Counted from the first letter of the stretch, positions 36,302 to 45,859 are shown. The stretch is 64,000 nucleotides of DNA from Spirulina subsalsa PCC 9445 (GCF_000314005.1 NZ_JH980292.1:2435725-2499724), one strand, 5' to 3'. A program made the numbers and translations. The notes: generated from the sequence alone by a model not told the origin.

Positions 36302-36698
36302 TTTCCTTCGCTCAAATGGTATTAAATCCAGCTTGGCGGAATCCAAAATCCAAGGCTCTACATCGGGCAAAAAGAGCAAAAATGCTGAGTTTATTAAGGG
36401 TTTATTGTAAACAGAAAATAATGGCGGTTTCTGATTGAATTAAAATCAGGTTGTGCAAGGAAAAAAGCCGTTTATCCGGTCGTTCAGAGTTTAAAAATTT
36501 GGGTTAAAGTCTAGATTGTTTGGGGTGCGTTAGTGGTGGCTACTTTAGAATTTTAGGAATTGCCTTTGTTCCCCAAGTCATTAGCGGGGATGACCTCTAA
36601 AAACTCTTGGGGTTGGTGCAATAAGCCCCTACAAACCTGTGACTTTGGGCAGCGCCAGCCAGTTTAAAGCCCCTAGAGTTGACATTCCCCATTTCCCA
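36302..36698. other. Gene-free stretch between the small peptide and repeat copy B
   Basis: AT-rich, with no credible frame or ribosome site. A short phrase near 36600 (ACTCTTGGGGTTGGTGCAATAAGCCCC) is reminiscent of the sequence near 45460-45485 but only in part. Confidence 0.4.
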
Positions 36699-36941
36699 GT
36701 GAACTACCCCACCCTGCCTAGGCGCGAGGATGGAGCTTCCTGATTCAATGGGAAGTGCTTTCTATACCGAAATATAGCCAGTCTTATCTTCCCTCCCCAG
36801 GCAGAAGTCCTAGTTCCTAAGACCCAAATTTTCTCTTGCAACACAGCCCTTTTTAGCTTGGTTTTCGCTTTGGGAGTTAGTGGTCAAGTCCATCCGGTCC
36901 CTGCAAGCGAGGAAGGGGAATTCCGCAGCATTTTTGTTAAA
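36699..36941 (-). mobile_element. 243-bp IS605-end-like repeat, copy B
   Basis: Same length and ends as copy A, with about ten base differences. It ends 31 bases before the start of the radical SAM gene and therefore sits in that gene's promoter and leader region. A read-through frame from 36880 is made of repeat sequence. Confidence 0.75.
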
Positions 36942-36972
36942 ATATAGCAAGAGTCCTCCTGCTCCCTTTAGA

Positions 36973-39642
36973 ATGAACCTATTGACACAGGAGGAAAACA
37001 CCTTGGTTGTTGCGATTGAAAGCCTACTTACCCCAGAAATCCATAAACCAGCCCGCTACTTAGGCAATGAAGTCGGAGCCGTGCATAAACCTTGGGACAG
37101 TGCCGCCGTGCGTTGGGTGCTGACTTATCCTGAAGTCTACGAGGTGGGGGCTTCTAACTTGGGGCATATTATTCTCTACAATGTGCTGAATGCCCAACCC
37201 CGTCAACTGTGCGATCGCGCCTATCTCCCCGCCTCCGACCTAGCCCAGAAACTTCGGGACACCCACACCCCCCTCTGGGCTTTAGAATCCCGTCGCCCCC
37301 TCCTCGATTTTGACATTCTCGGTTTTAGTCTCAGCTACGAATTAGGGGCAACCAATATCCTCGAAATGCTGGACTTAGCCGGAATTCCCCTCACGGCACA
37401 AGAACGCCTACAAACCACCTCCCCCCAGTACCCCCTCATTTTTGCCGGAGGACAAACGGCTACCTCAAACCCTGAACCCTACGCCGACTTTTTCGATTTT
37501 ATCGCCCTGGGGGATGGGGAAGAACTCCTGCCAGAAATTGGCCAAGCCCTTGATGAGGGCAAGGCGGCCGGATTGTCTCGCGAGGCTCTATTACTTAAAC
37601 TCGCCCAAGAAGTCAAAGGGGTTTATGTGCCTCACTTCTACGACATGGCCGAGGATGGGTCAGTGCATCCGAACCATCCCGACGTTCCCCCCCGGATTTT
37701 ACGCCGCGTCGCCGCCCCCCGGCCGGAATATTCCATTGGTTTAGTCCCCCATATCCAAACGGTACACGATCGCCTGACGGTGGAAATTCGCCGGGGATGT
37801 ACGCGAGGCTGCCGTTTTTGCCAGCCCGGAATGTTAACCCGCCCCGCCCGGGATGTGGAGCCGGAAAAGGTGGTAGAAGCCATTACCGAGGGGATGCGGG
37901 CGACGGGACATAATGAGTTTTCCCTCTTATCCCTCTCCTGTTCCGATTATTTAGCCCTGCCTGCGGTGGGGATGGAGATTAAAAACCGCCTCAAAGATGA
38001 AAATATTGCCCTCTCCTTACCCAGTCAACGGGTAGATCGATTTGATGAAAATATTGCCCGAATTATCGGCGGCACAAGGCAAACGGGCTTAACCTTTGCC
38101 CCAGAAGCGGGAACCCAACGGATGCGGGATGTGATTAATAAGGGCCTCACCAATGAGGAGTTATTACGGGGCATTAAAACGGCCGTTGAACAGGGCTGGG
38201 ATAAGGTGAAGCTGTATTTTATGATTGGCTTGCCGGGAGAAACCGATGCGGACATTTTAGGCATTGCGGAAACCCTGCGCTGGCTGCGGCGAGAATGTGC
38301 GACTAAGGGGCGCAAACGCCTTGATTTTAATGTCACTATCTCGAATTTTACCCCCAAACCCCACACCCCCTTTCAGTGGCATTCTGTCTCAACGGCGGAG
38401 TTTTTGCGCAAACAGGAGTTACTGCGCCAAGAGTTGCGGGGAATGCGGGGGGTGAAGGCGAATTTTACCGATGTGCGCTTTTCGGTGATGGAGGATTTTC
38501 TGGGACGAGGCGATCGCACGCTGGCCCCTGTCATCCGTCGGGCTTGGCAATTAGGGGCGGGGATGGATGCTTGGATGGAAGGGTTAGATCAAGCCTTTGT
38601 CGCTTGGGAACAGGCGATTACAGAATCCGGCCTCAGTTGGAAATACCGCCAAATTGAGGAGGGGGAATGGAACGTCATGGAGTCCCAAAACACCCCTCTA
38701 GAGTCCAAACGCAAGCGCCCCCAATATTCTTGGGATGAGCGCCTCAACGCCCGTTTACCTTGGGATCACATCAACACAGGCATTGATAAAGACTGGCTTA
38801 AAGCCGATCTACAACGGGCTTTAGAAGCCGCCACGGTTCCCGATTGTGCCTTTGAAGGGTGTTCTCAATGTGGCATCTGTGGGGCGGATTTTGGGCAAAA
38901 TATCGTCATTGAACCCCCACCCATTCCCGCCTTCCAAGGGCATTTTAAGCCCAATCAAGACCGGGTTCAGCGCCTGCGGGTGCGTTTTGGCAAATTAGGG
39001 GAAATGCGCCTCCTGAGCCACCTTGACCTGGTGCGACTGTGGGAACGGGTGATCCGCCGCGCTGGGATTCCTATTTCCTTTAATGGGGGATATCACCCCA
39101 TGCCGCGCATTTCCATCACCTCGGCGTTACCTTTGGGCATGACCAGTTCCGGGGAGTTGGTGGATTTTGAACTAACTCAACGCTATGAGGTGGGCGAGTT
39201 TGAGCAGTTGCTGAAGGAGAAACTTCCGGCGGAGATTCCGGTGTATGAAGTCCAAGAGATTGATCTAAACAGTAAGTCCGCCAACCGTTTGTTACAACAG
39301 GCCGAATATACCCTCTTAGTGGCCGATGAGGGGGCAGACTGGGAGGGCTGGATTAACGGCGTGTTGGACTGTTCAGAGATTTGGTTTGAGAAAACCACTA
39401 AGTCCGGGAAACAACAAATGATTAACCTGCGCGATCGCCTTTTTTCCCTTAGCAAGGGAACAGCGAACAGCGAACAGGGAACAGCGAAACTCCACTATCG
39501 GGGCAGTTACACCAACGAGGGCGTAGTTCTCCATCCTGAGCATATTCTGTTCATGTTAGAGCAGGTTTCTGGGCAACCCCTTGAGTTATTACACGCCCAC
39601 CGAGAGCAGTTAATTTTAGGTTGTCTATCCCCTATTCCCTAG
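36973..39642 (+). CDS. TIGR03960-type radical SAM protein with DUF2344 domain
   Basis: A fusion of 889 residues from ATG 36973 (MNLLTQEEN). N-terminal B12-binding-like region (about 50-230), radical SAM core with the cluster motif CTRGCRFC (C-x3-C-x2-C, about residues 277-284), and C-terminal DUF2344 (TIGR03936, about 655-850) with the Cys cluster FEGCSQCGICG before it. Related proteins are thought to act in tRNA or small-molecule modification; the reaction here is not known. In the C-terminal part a block of GGGAACA/GCGAACA heptamers (39456-39488) is translated as GTANSEQGTAK. The start lies 31 bases beyond repeat copy B. Confidence 0.88.
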   Translation: MNLLTQEENTLVVAIESLLTPEIHKPARYLGNEVGAVHKPWDSAAVRWVLTYPEVYEVGASNLGHIILYNVLNAQPRQLCDRAYLPASDLAQKLRDTHTPLWALESRRPLLDFDILGFSLSYELGATNILEMLDLAGIPLTAQERLQTTSPQYPLIFAGGQTATSNPEPYADFFDFIALGDGEELLPEIGQALDEGKAAGLSREALLLKLAQEVKGVYVPHFYDMAEDGSVHPNHPDVPPRILRRVAAPRPEYSIGLVPHIQTVHDRLTVEIRRGCTRGCRFCQPGMLTRPARDVEPEKVVEAITEGMRATGHNEFSLLSLSCSDYLALPAVGMEIKNRLKDENIALSLPSQRVDRFDENIARIIGGTRQTGLTFAPEAGTQRMRDVINKGLTNEELLRGIKTAVEQGWDKVKLYFMIGLPGETDADILGIAETLRWLRRECATKGRKRLDFNVTISNFTPKPHTPFQWHSVSTAEFLRKQELLRQELRGMRGVKANFTDVRFSVMEDFLGRGDRTLAPVIRRAWQLGAGMDAWMEGLDQAFVAWEQAITESGLSWKYRQIEEGEWNVMESQNTPLESKRKRPQYSWDERLNARLPWDHINTGIDKDWLKADLQRALEAATVPDCAFEGCSQCGICGADFGQNIVIEPPPIPAFQGHFKPNQDRVQRLRVRFGKLGEMRLLSHLDLVRLWERVIRRAGIPISFNGGYHPMPRISITSALPLGMTSSGELVDFELTQRYEVGEFEQLLKEKLPAEIPVYEVQEIDLNSKSANRLLQQAEYTLLVADEGADWEGWINGVLDCSEIWFEKTTKSGKQQMINLRDRLFSLSKGTANSEQGTAKLHYRGSYTNEGVVLHPEHILFMLEQVSGQPLELLHAHREQLILGCLSPIP
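39456..39488 (+). repeat. Heptamer repeat inside a coding region
   Basis: GGGAACA, GCGAACA, GCGAACA, GGGAACA, GCGAA: the same kind of unit seen in gaps elsewhere, here within the DUF2344 part of the radical SAM gene and read through in frame. Confidence 0.85.
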
Positions 39643-40874
39643 GATTGAGTGCGATCGCGCCAAAGTTTTTGGAGATACCCTAAAATCAACAATCCCCCCC
39701 CGGTACTCAAGGCCGCCAACACCCAGAAACCATGAACAATGGCGGGCGTTTGATCCAACGCCCAGCCTCCCAATGGCGGGCCAATTAGATAGCCAATCGC
39801 CCAACATTGGGAGTTCAGGGAAAGGTAAATTCCCCGTAGGGAAGGGGGGGCGAGATCAACCACAAAACTGGAGGCAAAGGGGACATAACTTACAGTAGAA
39901 GCGGCTAGAATCCCGAGGCTGAGGAAGGCCGGGAGAATGGCATAATCGGACACTTGCCCCGTTAGCCAAACACAGGTAAATCCTACCCCCCAGCCACAGA
40001 GAGAACACATCAACGCATGGGGGCGGCTAAAATGGCTGAGAATCCGCACCATGGGCAACTGTAGGAGGGCAGCTAAGACAATATGAAAACTGAATAACAA
40101 ACTAATAGTTTGGGGGGGGAATCCGATACCGTCAGCACTGCCGGGGACAAATTTGGTGAAGTAGAGGGGGAGACTGCTTTGAATTTGGGAAATGTAGGTG
40201 GTAAAGAGGACATTAACCACAAGATAGATCAGGAAAAGGCGATCGCCCAGCGCCAACACCCAACGCTGGGAAAGTGTCTCACTCGAAGGAGTGCCTTGAC
40301 GAGTTTCTGCGATCGCCCCATAGATCAAGCCGAAAAACAAGACAAAGGAGATCCCATCCACCACAAACAACCAACGATAGAGGCCTAAAGTCGCCATGAA
40401 GCCCCCTAAAATGACCCCAACCCCTAATCCGGTCATATCCGCCAAACGAGTCACCGCAAAGGCTTCATCGCGCTTTCCTACCCCCGTAGAATCGGCCACC
40501 ACCGCCTCCGTTGCCGGCCAGTACAAACCAATGCCCAACCCCATACACAAACAGCCCAACACCAACAGCGGGAAATTGTGGGTCAGGAAAAACACCCCAT
40601 CGGCCAGGGCTGAAATGGCGGCCGACAGTAATAAGGTTTTGCGTCTCCCCCACTCCGGAGAATCCGATAAGCTGCCCCCCACAAAGCGTCCCACGATACC
40701 AGAAACGGCCTGACTGCCTAAGGCCAGTCCCACCTGAGTAGTGGAAAGTCCCACTTGATTGACAAAGAAAATGGGAGCATAAAAAAGGGTGAATCCTGTC
40801 CCTACTTGGGACAGTAAACGACCAAACGCTAAAATCCACACTGGAATAGGGAGTTGGGGAAACCAAGACTTCAT
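39639..40874 (-). CDS. MFS transporter
   Basis: Twelve-span major facilitator protein of 411 residues. The loop between spans 2 and 3 carries the family motif as GGSLSDSPEWGRRKTLL, and a second copy-like signature is in the second half. It resembles drug or sugar-efflux carriers; no substrate can be given. Its stop codon overlaps that of the radical SAM gene by four bases, tail to tail. ATG at 40874 begins MKSWFPQLPIPVW, directly before span 1. Confidence 0.88.
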   Translation of the reverse strand: MKSWFPQLPIPVWILAFGRLLSQVGTGFTLFYAPIFFVNQVGLSTTQVGLALGSQAVSGIVGRFVGGSLSDSPEWGRRKTLLLSAAISALADGVFFLTHNFPLLVLGCLCMGLGIGLYWPATEAVVADSTGVGKRDEAFAVTRLADMTGLGVGVILGGFMATLGLYRWLFVVDGISFVLFFGLIYGAIAETRQGTPSSETLSQRWVLALGDRLFLIYLVVNVLFTTYISQIQSSLPLYFTKFVPGSADGIGFPPQTISLLFSFHIVLAALLQLPMVRILSHFSRPHALMCSLCGWGVGFTCVWLTGQVSDYAILPAFLSLGILAASTVSYVPFASSFVVDLAPPSLRGIYLSLNSQCWAIGYLIGPPLGGWALDQTPAIVHGFWVLAALSTGGGLLILGYLQKLWRDRTQS

Positions 40875-41050
40875 AAGTTGCGCAAAGTGAGGGGGACAAT
40901 TAACCGTGAATCAGTTTCTCAACAGTTCAACTCATGGTTCAAATTAATCATTTCATTGATTTTAGTCTTTTTTGTTGACTTTATGGGGTCGCCATTCATC
41001 CCCACCCTACAGAGGATAGGGGCATTCTTGCTTCCCTTTTGATCAAAAGA

Positions 41051-41070
41051 GGGTACGCGCAAACGTACCC
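41051..41070 (-). terminator. Possible terminator of the NRP-repeat protein gene
   Basis: GGGTACG pairs with CGTACCC around CGCAAA, followed on the minus strand by TCTTTTG. It lies 87 bases past the stop of the gene ending at 41157. Confidence 0.4.
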
Positions 41071-41156
41071 TACGGGACTAAAAAAAAATGAATTACCCAA
41101 AAAATTGATCTTTAAAATCGGGCTTGAAAAGGTCAATCAAGATTCAAACCTTGCCC

Positions 41157-41714
41157 CTAGTCGAGATAACCAATTAAAGTACTCATGTCTTCAATTTCAT
41201 TAGAAGCTACGGGACGATTGCCCATAATACTGTAACTCTGGCTAATCGCTAACGTGCTTTTCATGATGGGACGATTGCCCGAAACCACCATACTGCTACT
41301 GATATCTAAACCACTGGCCGTCACCGGACGTAAACCCATCGTGTCGTAAGTTCCGACCACTTTCAGATGACTGGGTTCAATCGGGCGGTTCTGGGGTAGT
41401 CTGGTGGAAGACTGGTAGACTAAACCCCCAGACTTTTGGCTAGCGGGTGCTAAACCCCCTTGAGAAGTAGCCGCAACAATTCCTGTTTCTGGTTTGCCCA
41501 TTTCCTCTTTTCCTTTATTCTCTTTGCTGGTGTTATCTTTGTGTATGGTATCTTTACTGGTGTTCTCTCTGCCATTAACAGCCGTTGCATTATCACCACT
41601 CACAGTTTTTTCTCCCTTGTCTTCAGAAGTTTTCAGATCCGGTGTCTTTTTGCCCGAACTTTGAGTTGTAACACTGTTTTTCACAGGTTTGGGTGCTTTG
41701 GCGGCATTGCTCAT
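41157..41714 (-). CDS. Cyanobacterial protein with 'NRPI/NRPV' repeats
   Basis: A 185-residue protein with two parts. Residues 1-100 are low-complexity (Lys, Ser, Thr, Glu) and probably disordered. Residues 105-185 hold repeats of about 20-25 residues built on NRPIEPSHLKVVGTYDTMGLRPV, SGNRPIMKSTLAISQSYSIM and MGNRPVASNEIEDM. The same motif is found in unnamed cyanobacterial proteins, as far as I recall. No membrane span or signal peptide is visible. Function unknown. It lies alone between the MFS gene and the tnpB2 element. Confidence 0.65.
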   Translation of the reverse strand: MSNAAKAPKPVKNSVTTQSSGKKTPDLKTSEDKGEKTVSGDNATAVNGRENTSKDTIHKDNTSKENKGKEEMGKPETGIVAATSQGGLAPASQKSGGLVYQSSTRLPQNRPIEPSHLKVVGTYDTMGLRPVTASGLDISSSMVVSGNRPIMKSTLAISQSYSIMGNRPVASNEIEDMSTLIGYLD

Positions 41715-41794
41715 CTTGGTTGATTAAGCCTTGGGTGTTTAACCTTGGGCTTGTACTAGGTGGACTGCTCTACTACAATTCTAGGAATAAGTGG

Positions 41795-41930
41795 GTGACA
41801 TCCTCCCGACACCGACCCTAGGGGTACGATGCGGGCTTCCCCATATCACTATGAGGCTTTCCTGCTTCTACGGGAGGCTCTAGATGTCTTTTTAGGGACA
41901 TCCCCGTTCGCGTTCACTTCGTGACGCTTC
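41795..41930 (-). ncRNA. Predicted guide RNA (omega RNA) and right end of tnpB2
   Basis: Overlaps the last 27 codons of tnpB2 and its 3' flank. On minus it shows GGGAAGCCCGCATCGTACCC, CCTAGGGTCGG, GTGTCGGGAGGATGTCAC, a hairpin and end sequence like other IS605 right ends. The end is placed at GTCAC (41795). The candidate guide follows it. The 5' limit is approximate. Confidence 0.5.
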
Positions 41931-43147
41931 GCGAACGCGAAGCGTTGCGTAGCAAAGCGTTGCGTAGCAATAACCTCTTCCTCTACAGGCAGCTTTACCC
42001 CCAGTCCAAGGGCTGCAAGTCCACGTTGCTCAACAACCATCGCCGCAGCAACGTCCCTATCCGTTACAAACCCACAATGAGAACATTTATGCACTCGTTG
42101 AGACAAGTCTTTCTTGCCAGTCACTACACCACAACTCGGACAAATTTGGCTAGTGAAATTAGCATCAACTTTCTCGAAATAAACATCTCGCTTCCAGGCC
42201 ACGTGCTTTAATACCTCTAGAAACCCCCCAAAACCAGCATCAAGAGTATGCTTACACAACATCCCTCTAGACATGGCCTTGACGTTTAAATCTTCGGCAA
42301 AAATGATATCGGCTTGGTCACAAAGATGATGAGCGACTTGATAATGAAAGTTTTTGCGAGTGTTGTAAATATGTTCATGAAGTTTAGCTACTTTTTCCCG
42401 GGCTTTATGCCAGTTTTTTGACCCTTTCTGTTTCTTTGATAATCTTCTTTGTAGCCATTTAAGCTGACTTTGAAGCTCCACGAAAAACTTAGGTCTAGCT
42501 ATTAATTCCCCCTGAGATGTTGCCATAAACTTCTCAAGTCCCAAATCAATCCCTAGAGATGTCCCTTCAGGTTTTGGAGAAGGAATATTAACATCCGACT
42601 GAATATAAAGGACAGCATACCAACCCGAAGCTTTTTTAACGATCTGAACTTGTTTAACTACAAATCCATCCGGTATAGGTCTGTGTAGATTAATGACCAC
42701 AGAGCCTAGCTTAGGGAGTCTCAATTGATATCCAGTTACAGGGTTTTCCCTGAATTGAGGAAAGTTAATCGACCGAAACTGACCGTATTTCTTAAACCTA
42801 GGAAAACCAAAACTTCTTTTCCAGAAAAAGTTAAACGCTTTGTCTAAACGCCCCATAACCTCTTGCAAGACCTGAGACTGAACCCGTTTTAGTTCTGGGT
42901 ATTGCTGTTTGGCTTGAGTTAAAGCTTTTTTCTGTTTATAATAGTCGGGAAAAGGTTGATCCGCAGGTATAATGTACTCAGAATGGAGGCTACAAGCGTT
43001 AACCTGACACTTGCGAGAATTTATCCACTCTTTTCGTTCTGCCAAGGCATAATTATATACACCTCGACAGATTTCTAGCCAGTCAAGTAATTCTTTTTCT
43101 TGACTGGCATCTGGATAAATTCTGTAGCAATAGTTGAGGTTTAACAC
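41849..43147 (-). CDS. tnpB: TnpB (IS200/IS605 OrfB), second copy, different subfamily
   Basis: A 432-residue TnpB with GTG start. The RuvC residues are intact: Asp201 (GIDLGLEKF), Glu285 (AEDLNVKAM) and Asp365 (DRDVAAA); zinc-ribbon pairs are C336/C339 and C355/C358. It is only distantly like tnpB1. The last 60 residues are unusual: ATQRFATQRFAFAKRH is translated from copies of a GCGTTGCGTAGCAA repeat (41931-41971) that is also found outside genes (about 6248). No tnpA is nearby. Directly upstream is the 156-bp element (43160-43315), which may include the left end. Confidence 0.93.
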   Translation of the reverse strand: MLNLNYCYRIYPDASQEKELLDWLEICRGVYNYALAERKEWINSRKCQVNACSLHSEYIIPADQPFPDYYKQKKALTQAKQQYPELKRVQSQVLQEVMGRLDKAFNFFWKRSFGFPRFKKYGQFRSINFPQFRENPVTGYQLRLPKLGSVVINLHRPIPDGFVVKQVQIVKKASGWYAVLYIQSDVNIPSPKPEGTSLGIDLGLEKFMATSQGELIARPKFFVELQSQLKWLQRRLSKKQKGSKNWHKAREKVAKLHEHIYNTRKNFHYQVAHHLCDQADIIFAEDLNVKAMSRGMLCKHTLDAGFGGFLEVLKHVAWKRDVYFEKVDANFTSQICPSCGVVTGKKDLSQRVHKCSHCGFVTDRDVAAAMVVEQRGLAALGLGVKLPVEEEVIATQRFATQRFAFAKRHEVNANGDVPKKTSRASRRSRKAS

Positions 43148-43159
43148 GAATAGTAGCTT

Positions 43160-43315
43160 ATTGACATGAACCTATTGTACAATATCTAGGGATAAATCGT
43201 CACTTCCTAGTAAATGATTGTTGGTTAATTTTCGGGGCATCGAACCCCTCAATTAACCGTCTTTCATCCCGACACTGACATTTGTACAGTGCGGGGCTTC
43301 CCGACGATGAGCTAA
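43160..43315 (-). mobile_element. 156-bp IS-like element upstream of tnpB2, copy 2
   Basis: Reverse complement of the element at 13375-13539 with a 9-bp deletion (ATTGTACAAT palindrome in place of a doubled TTGTATAA). Part of it (TCCCGACACTGACA through GCGGGGCTTCCC) also resembles the tnpB2 right end at about 41803-41846. It thus carries both end-like parts in compact form. It lies 13 bases before the tnpB2 GTG and 106 bases before uvrB. Confidence 0.65.
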
Positions 43316-43421
43316 ATTCTAAACTTAATTTAACGTCGGTCGAGGCTCCCCACTCTAAAAATACAGCGATCTGTAACAATAATCTATAAAAATTCATGAT
43401 TGGGGCGAGAAGTTTTTCTTT

Positions 43422-45422
43422 ATGGCGCAATTCCACCTCCAGGCACCCTTTACACCGACGGGAGATCAACCGACGGCGATCGCACAACTGACGGATTTAC
43501 TCCACCAAGGCAACCGTCTACAAACCCTCCTCGGAGCAACTGGGACGGGAAAAACCTTTACCATTGCCAGTGTCATCGCCAATCTCGGCAAACCTACCCT
43601 CGTCCTTGCTCATAATAAAACCTTAGCGGCGCAATTGTGCAACGAGTTACGACAATTTTTCCCCGAAAATGCCGTTGAGTACTTTATTAGTTATTACGAC
43701 TATTATCAACCGGAAGCCTATCTTCCAGTCAGTGATACCTACATCGAGAAAACCGCCTCGATTAACGATGAAATTGATATGTTACGCCACTCCGCCACCC
43801 GTTCCCTTTTTGAACGGGAGGATGTGATTGTAGTAGCTTCTATTAGTTGTATTTACGGCCTAGGAATGCCTGCGGAATACCTCAAAGCAGCCATTCCCTT
43901 ACGAGTCGGAGAAGAATGTGATCAACGGCAATTATTACGGGATTTAGTCTCCGTGCAGTATAGCCGCAATGACACCGAATTAAAGCGCAGCAATTTCCGT
44001 CTCAAGGGAGATGTTTTAGAAATTGTCCCCGCCTATGAAGATCGGGTCATTCGCCTTGAGTTTTTTGGCGACGAAATCGACGGAATTCGTTATCTAGATC
44101 CCCTCACCGGAGAAATTTTACAAAGTCTCTCGGCTGTTAATATTTACCCCGCCCGCCACTTTGTGACTCCTGATGAGCAGTTAGAGTCCGCTTGTCAAGA
44201 CATTGAAATAGAACTTAACGAACAACTAGAAGTCCTACAAAAAGCCGGAAAATTATTAGAAGCTCAACGCCTAGAACAGCGCACCCGCTACGATTTGGAG
44301 ATGTTGCGTCAAGTGGGCTACTGTAACGGGGTTGAAAATTATTCGCGCCATTTAGCCGGACGAAATGCCGGAGATCCGCCGGAATGTTTAGTCGATTATT
44401 TTCCTAAAGATTGGCTATTAATTATTGATGAATCCCATGTTACTGTTCCCCAAATTCGGGGGATGTACAATGGAGATCAAGCCCGGAAAAAGGTACTGAT
44501 TGATCATGGGTTTCGTTTACCCAGTGCGGCGGATAATCGCCCCTTAAAAGCTGATGAATTTTGGGTCAAAGTGAATCAATGTATTTTTGTTTCCGCGACT
44601 CCGGGAGATTGGGAAATTGAACAGTCTGGGGAAGCCATTGTAGAACAAATTATCCGACCGACGGGGGTTATTGATCCAGAAATCTTTGTGCGCCCCACTG
44701 AGGGACAGGTAGATGATTTATATGAGGAAATTCAGGAGCGAGTTAAACGACAGGAGCGGGTATTAATTACGACCCTCACTAAACGCATGGCGGAGGATTT
44801 AACGGAATATTTTCAAGAGCATAATATTCGGGTGCGTTATCTCCATTCTGAGATTCAATCCATCCAACGCATTGAGATTTTACAGGGACTCCGAGAGGGG
44901 GAGTTTGATGTGTTAATTGGGGTGAATTTGTTGCGGGAAGGGTTAGACTTGCCGGAAGTGTCCTTAGTGGTGATTATGGACGCAGATAAAGAGGGATTTT
45001 TACGCGCTGAACGGTCTTTAATTCAAACCATTGGTCGGGCTGCCCGTCATGTGCGAGGCCAGGCCATTTTATACGCGGATAACCTCACAAATAGCATGAT
45101 TCGGGCCATTGACGAAACTGAACGCCGTCGGGGGATTCAACTGGCCTACAATAAACGGCACAATATTACACCCCAACCGATTCAAAAGCGATCGCCTAAC
45201 ACCATTCTGGCCTTTCTCGACATTTCCCGTCGTCTCAATCGTCAGGAATTAGAGCAGATTTATGAATCTCAGGCCGATTTGCCCTTAGAGCAGATTCCGA
45301 CGTTGATTGAGCAGTTGGAACTCCAAATGAAAGAGGCTGCGCAAAAGCTGGAATTTGAGGAAGCGGCAAAATATCGCGATCGCATCCAAAAATTACGCGA
45401 TCGCCTCTTAGGTCATGTTTAG
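43422..45422 (+). CDS. uvrB: Excinuclease ABC subunit B
   Basis: Damage-verification helicase of nucleotide excision repair, 666 residues. Walker A GATGTGKT (38-45), the beta-hairpin [12 protein letters not shown] that inserts into DNA (about 92-103), DESH box, helicase motifs V and VI ([16 protein letters not shown]) and the C-terminal UVR domain ([11 protein letters not shown]) are all present. It acts with UvrA and UvrC on DNA in the cytoplasm. It stands alone; a transposon-derived element occupies the upstream flank. ATG 43422 matches the usual start [10 protein letters not shown]. Confidence 0.97.
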   Translation: MAQFHLQAPFTPTGDQPTAIAQLTDLLHQGNRLQTLLGATGTGKTFTIASVIANLGKPTLVLAHNKTLAAQLCNELRQFFPENAVEYFISYYDYYQPEAYLPVSDTYIEKTASINDEIDMLRHSATRSLFEREDVIVVASISCIYGLGMPAEYLKAAIPLRVGEECDQRQLLRDLVSVQYSRNDTELKRSNFRLKGDVLEIVPAYEDRVIRLEFFGDEIDGIRYLDPLTGEILQSLSAVNIYPARHFVTPDEQLESACQDIEIELNEQLEVLQKAGKLLEAQRLEQRTRYDLEMLRQVGYCNGVENYSRHLAGRNAGDPPECLVDYFPKDWLLIIDESHVTVPQIRGMYNGDQARKKVLIDHGFRLPSAADNRPLKADEFWVKVNQCIFVSATPGDWEIEQSGEAIVEQIIRPTGVIDPEIFVRPTEGQVDDLYEEIQERVKRQERVLITTLTKRMAEDLTEYFQEHNIRVRYLHSEIQSIQRIEILQGLREGEFDVLIGVNLLREGLDLPEVSLVVIMDADKEGFLRAERSLIQTIGRAARHVRGQAILYADNLTNSMIRAIDETERRRGIQLAYNKRHNITPQPIQKRSPNTILAFLDISRRLNRQELEQIYESQADLPLEQIPTLIEQLELQMKEAAQKLEFEEAAKYRDRIQKLRDRLLGHV

Positions 45423-45502
45423 AGCGAACAGAGAAGAGGGGGAATCGGTGGGTTAGGAAAAGGGTTTATGCAATAAACCCCTACATTGTATTCAGTTAGT
45501 AG

Positions 45503-45521
45503 GGGCGTATTGCATACGCCC
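45503..45521. terminator. Fold-back after uvrB
   Basis: GGGCGTAT and ATACGCCC pair around TGC, 80 bases past uvrB. This is a dispersed cyanobacterial repeat and may end transcription. The remaining 45423-45616 contains no gene. Confidence 0.4.
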
Positions 45522-45616
45522 AAAAGGTTTGTTGGCTACGCTAGACCCGATGATCTGTTCCCTCTTCCCCGTTCCCTGATTGGGTCTAGCGTCTGTTTTT
45601 TTCAGCCAACCCTACC

Positions 45617-45859
45617 GTGAACGACCCCACCCTGCCTAGGCGCGAGGATGGAGCTTCCTGATTCAATGGGAAGTGCTTTTTATACCGAAATATAGCCAGT
45701 CTTATCTTCCCTCCCCAGGCAGAAGTCCTAGTTCCTAAGACCCAAATTTTCTCTTGCAACACAGCCCTTTTTAGCTTGGTTTTCGCTTTGGGAGTTAGTG
45801 GTCAAGTCCATCCGGTCCCTGCAAGCGAGGAAAGGGAATTCCGCAACATTTTTGTTAAA
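45617..45859 (-). mobile_element. 243-bp IS605-end-like repeat, copy C
   Basis: Third copy of the 243-bp unit. Its right boundary on + (TTTTTGTTAAA) covers the stop codon of the aminotransferase gene at 45855-45857, so that gene's end coincides with the TTTAAC-type target side of the element. Confidence 0.75.

Noticed and set aside
36880-36972. N-terminal extension of the radical SAM protein
   Set aside because: Lies in the 243-bp repeat and its flank; homologues start near MNLLTQEEN.
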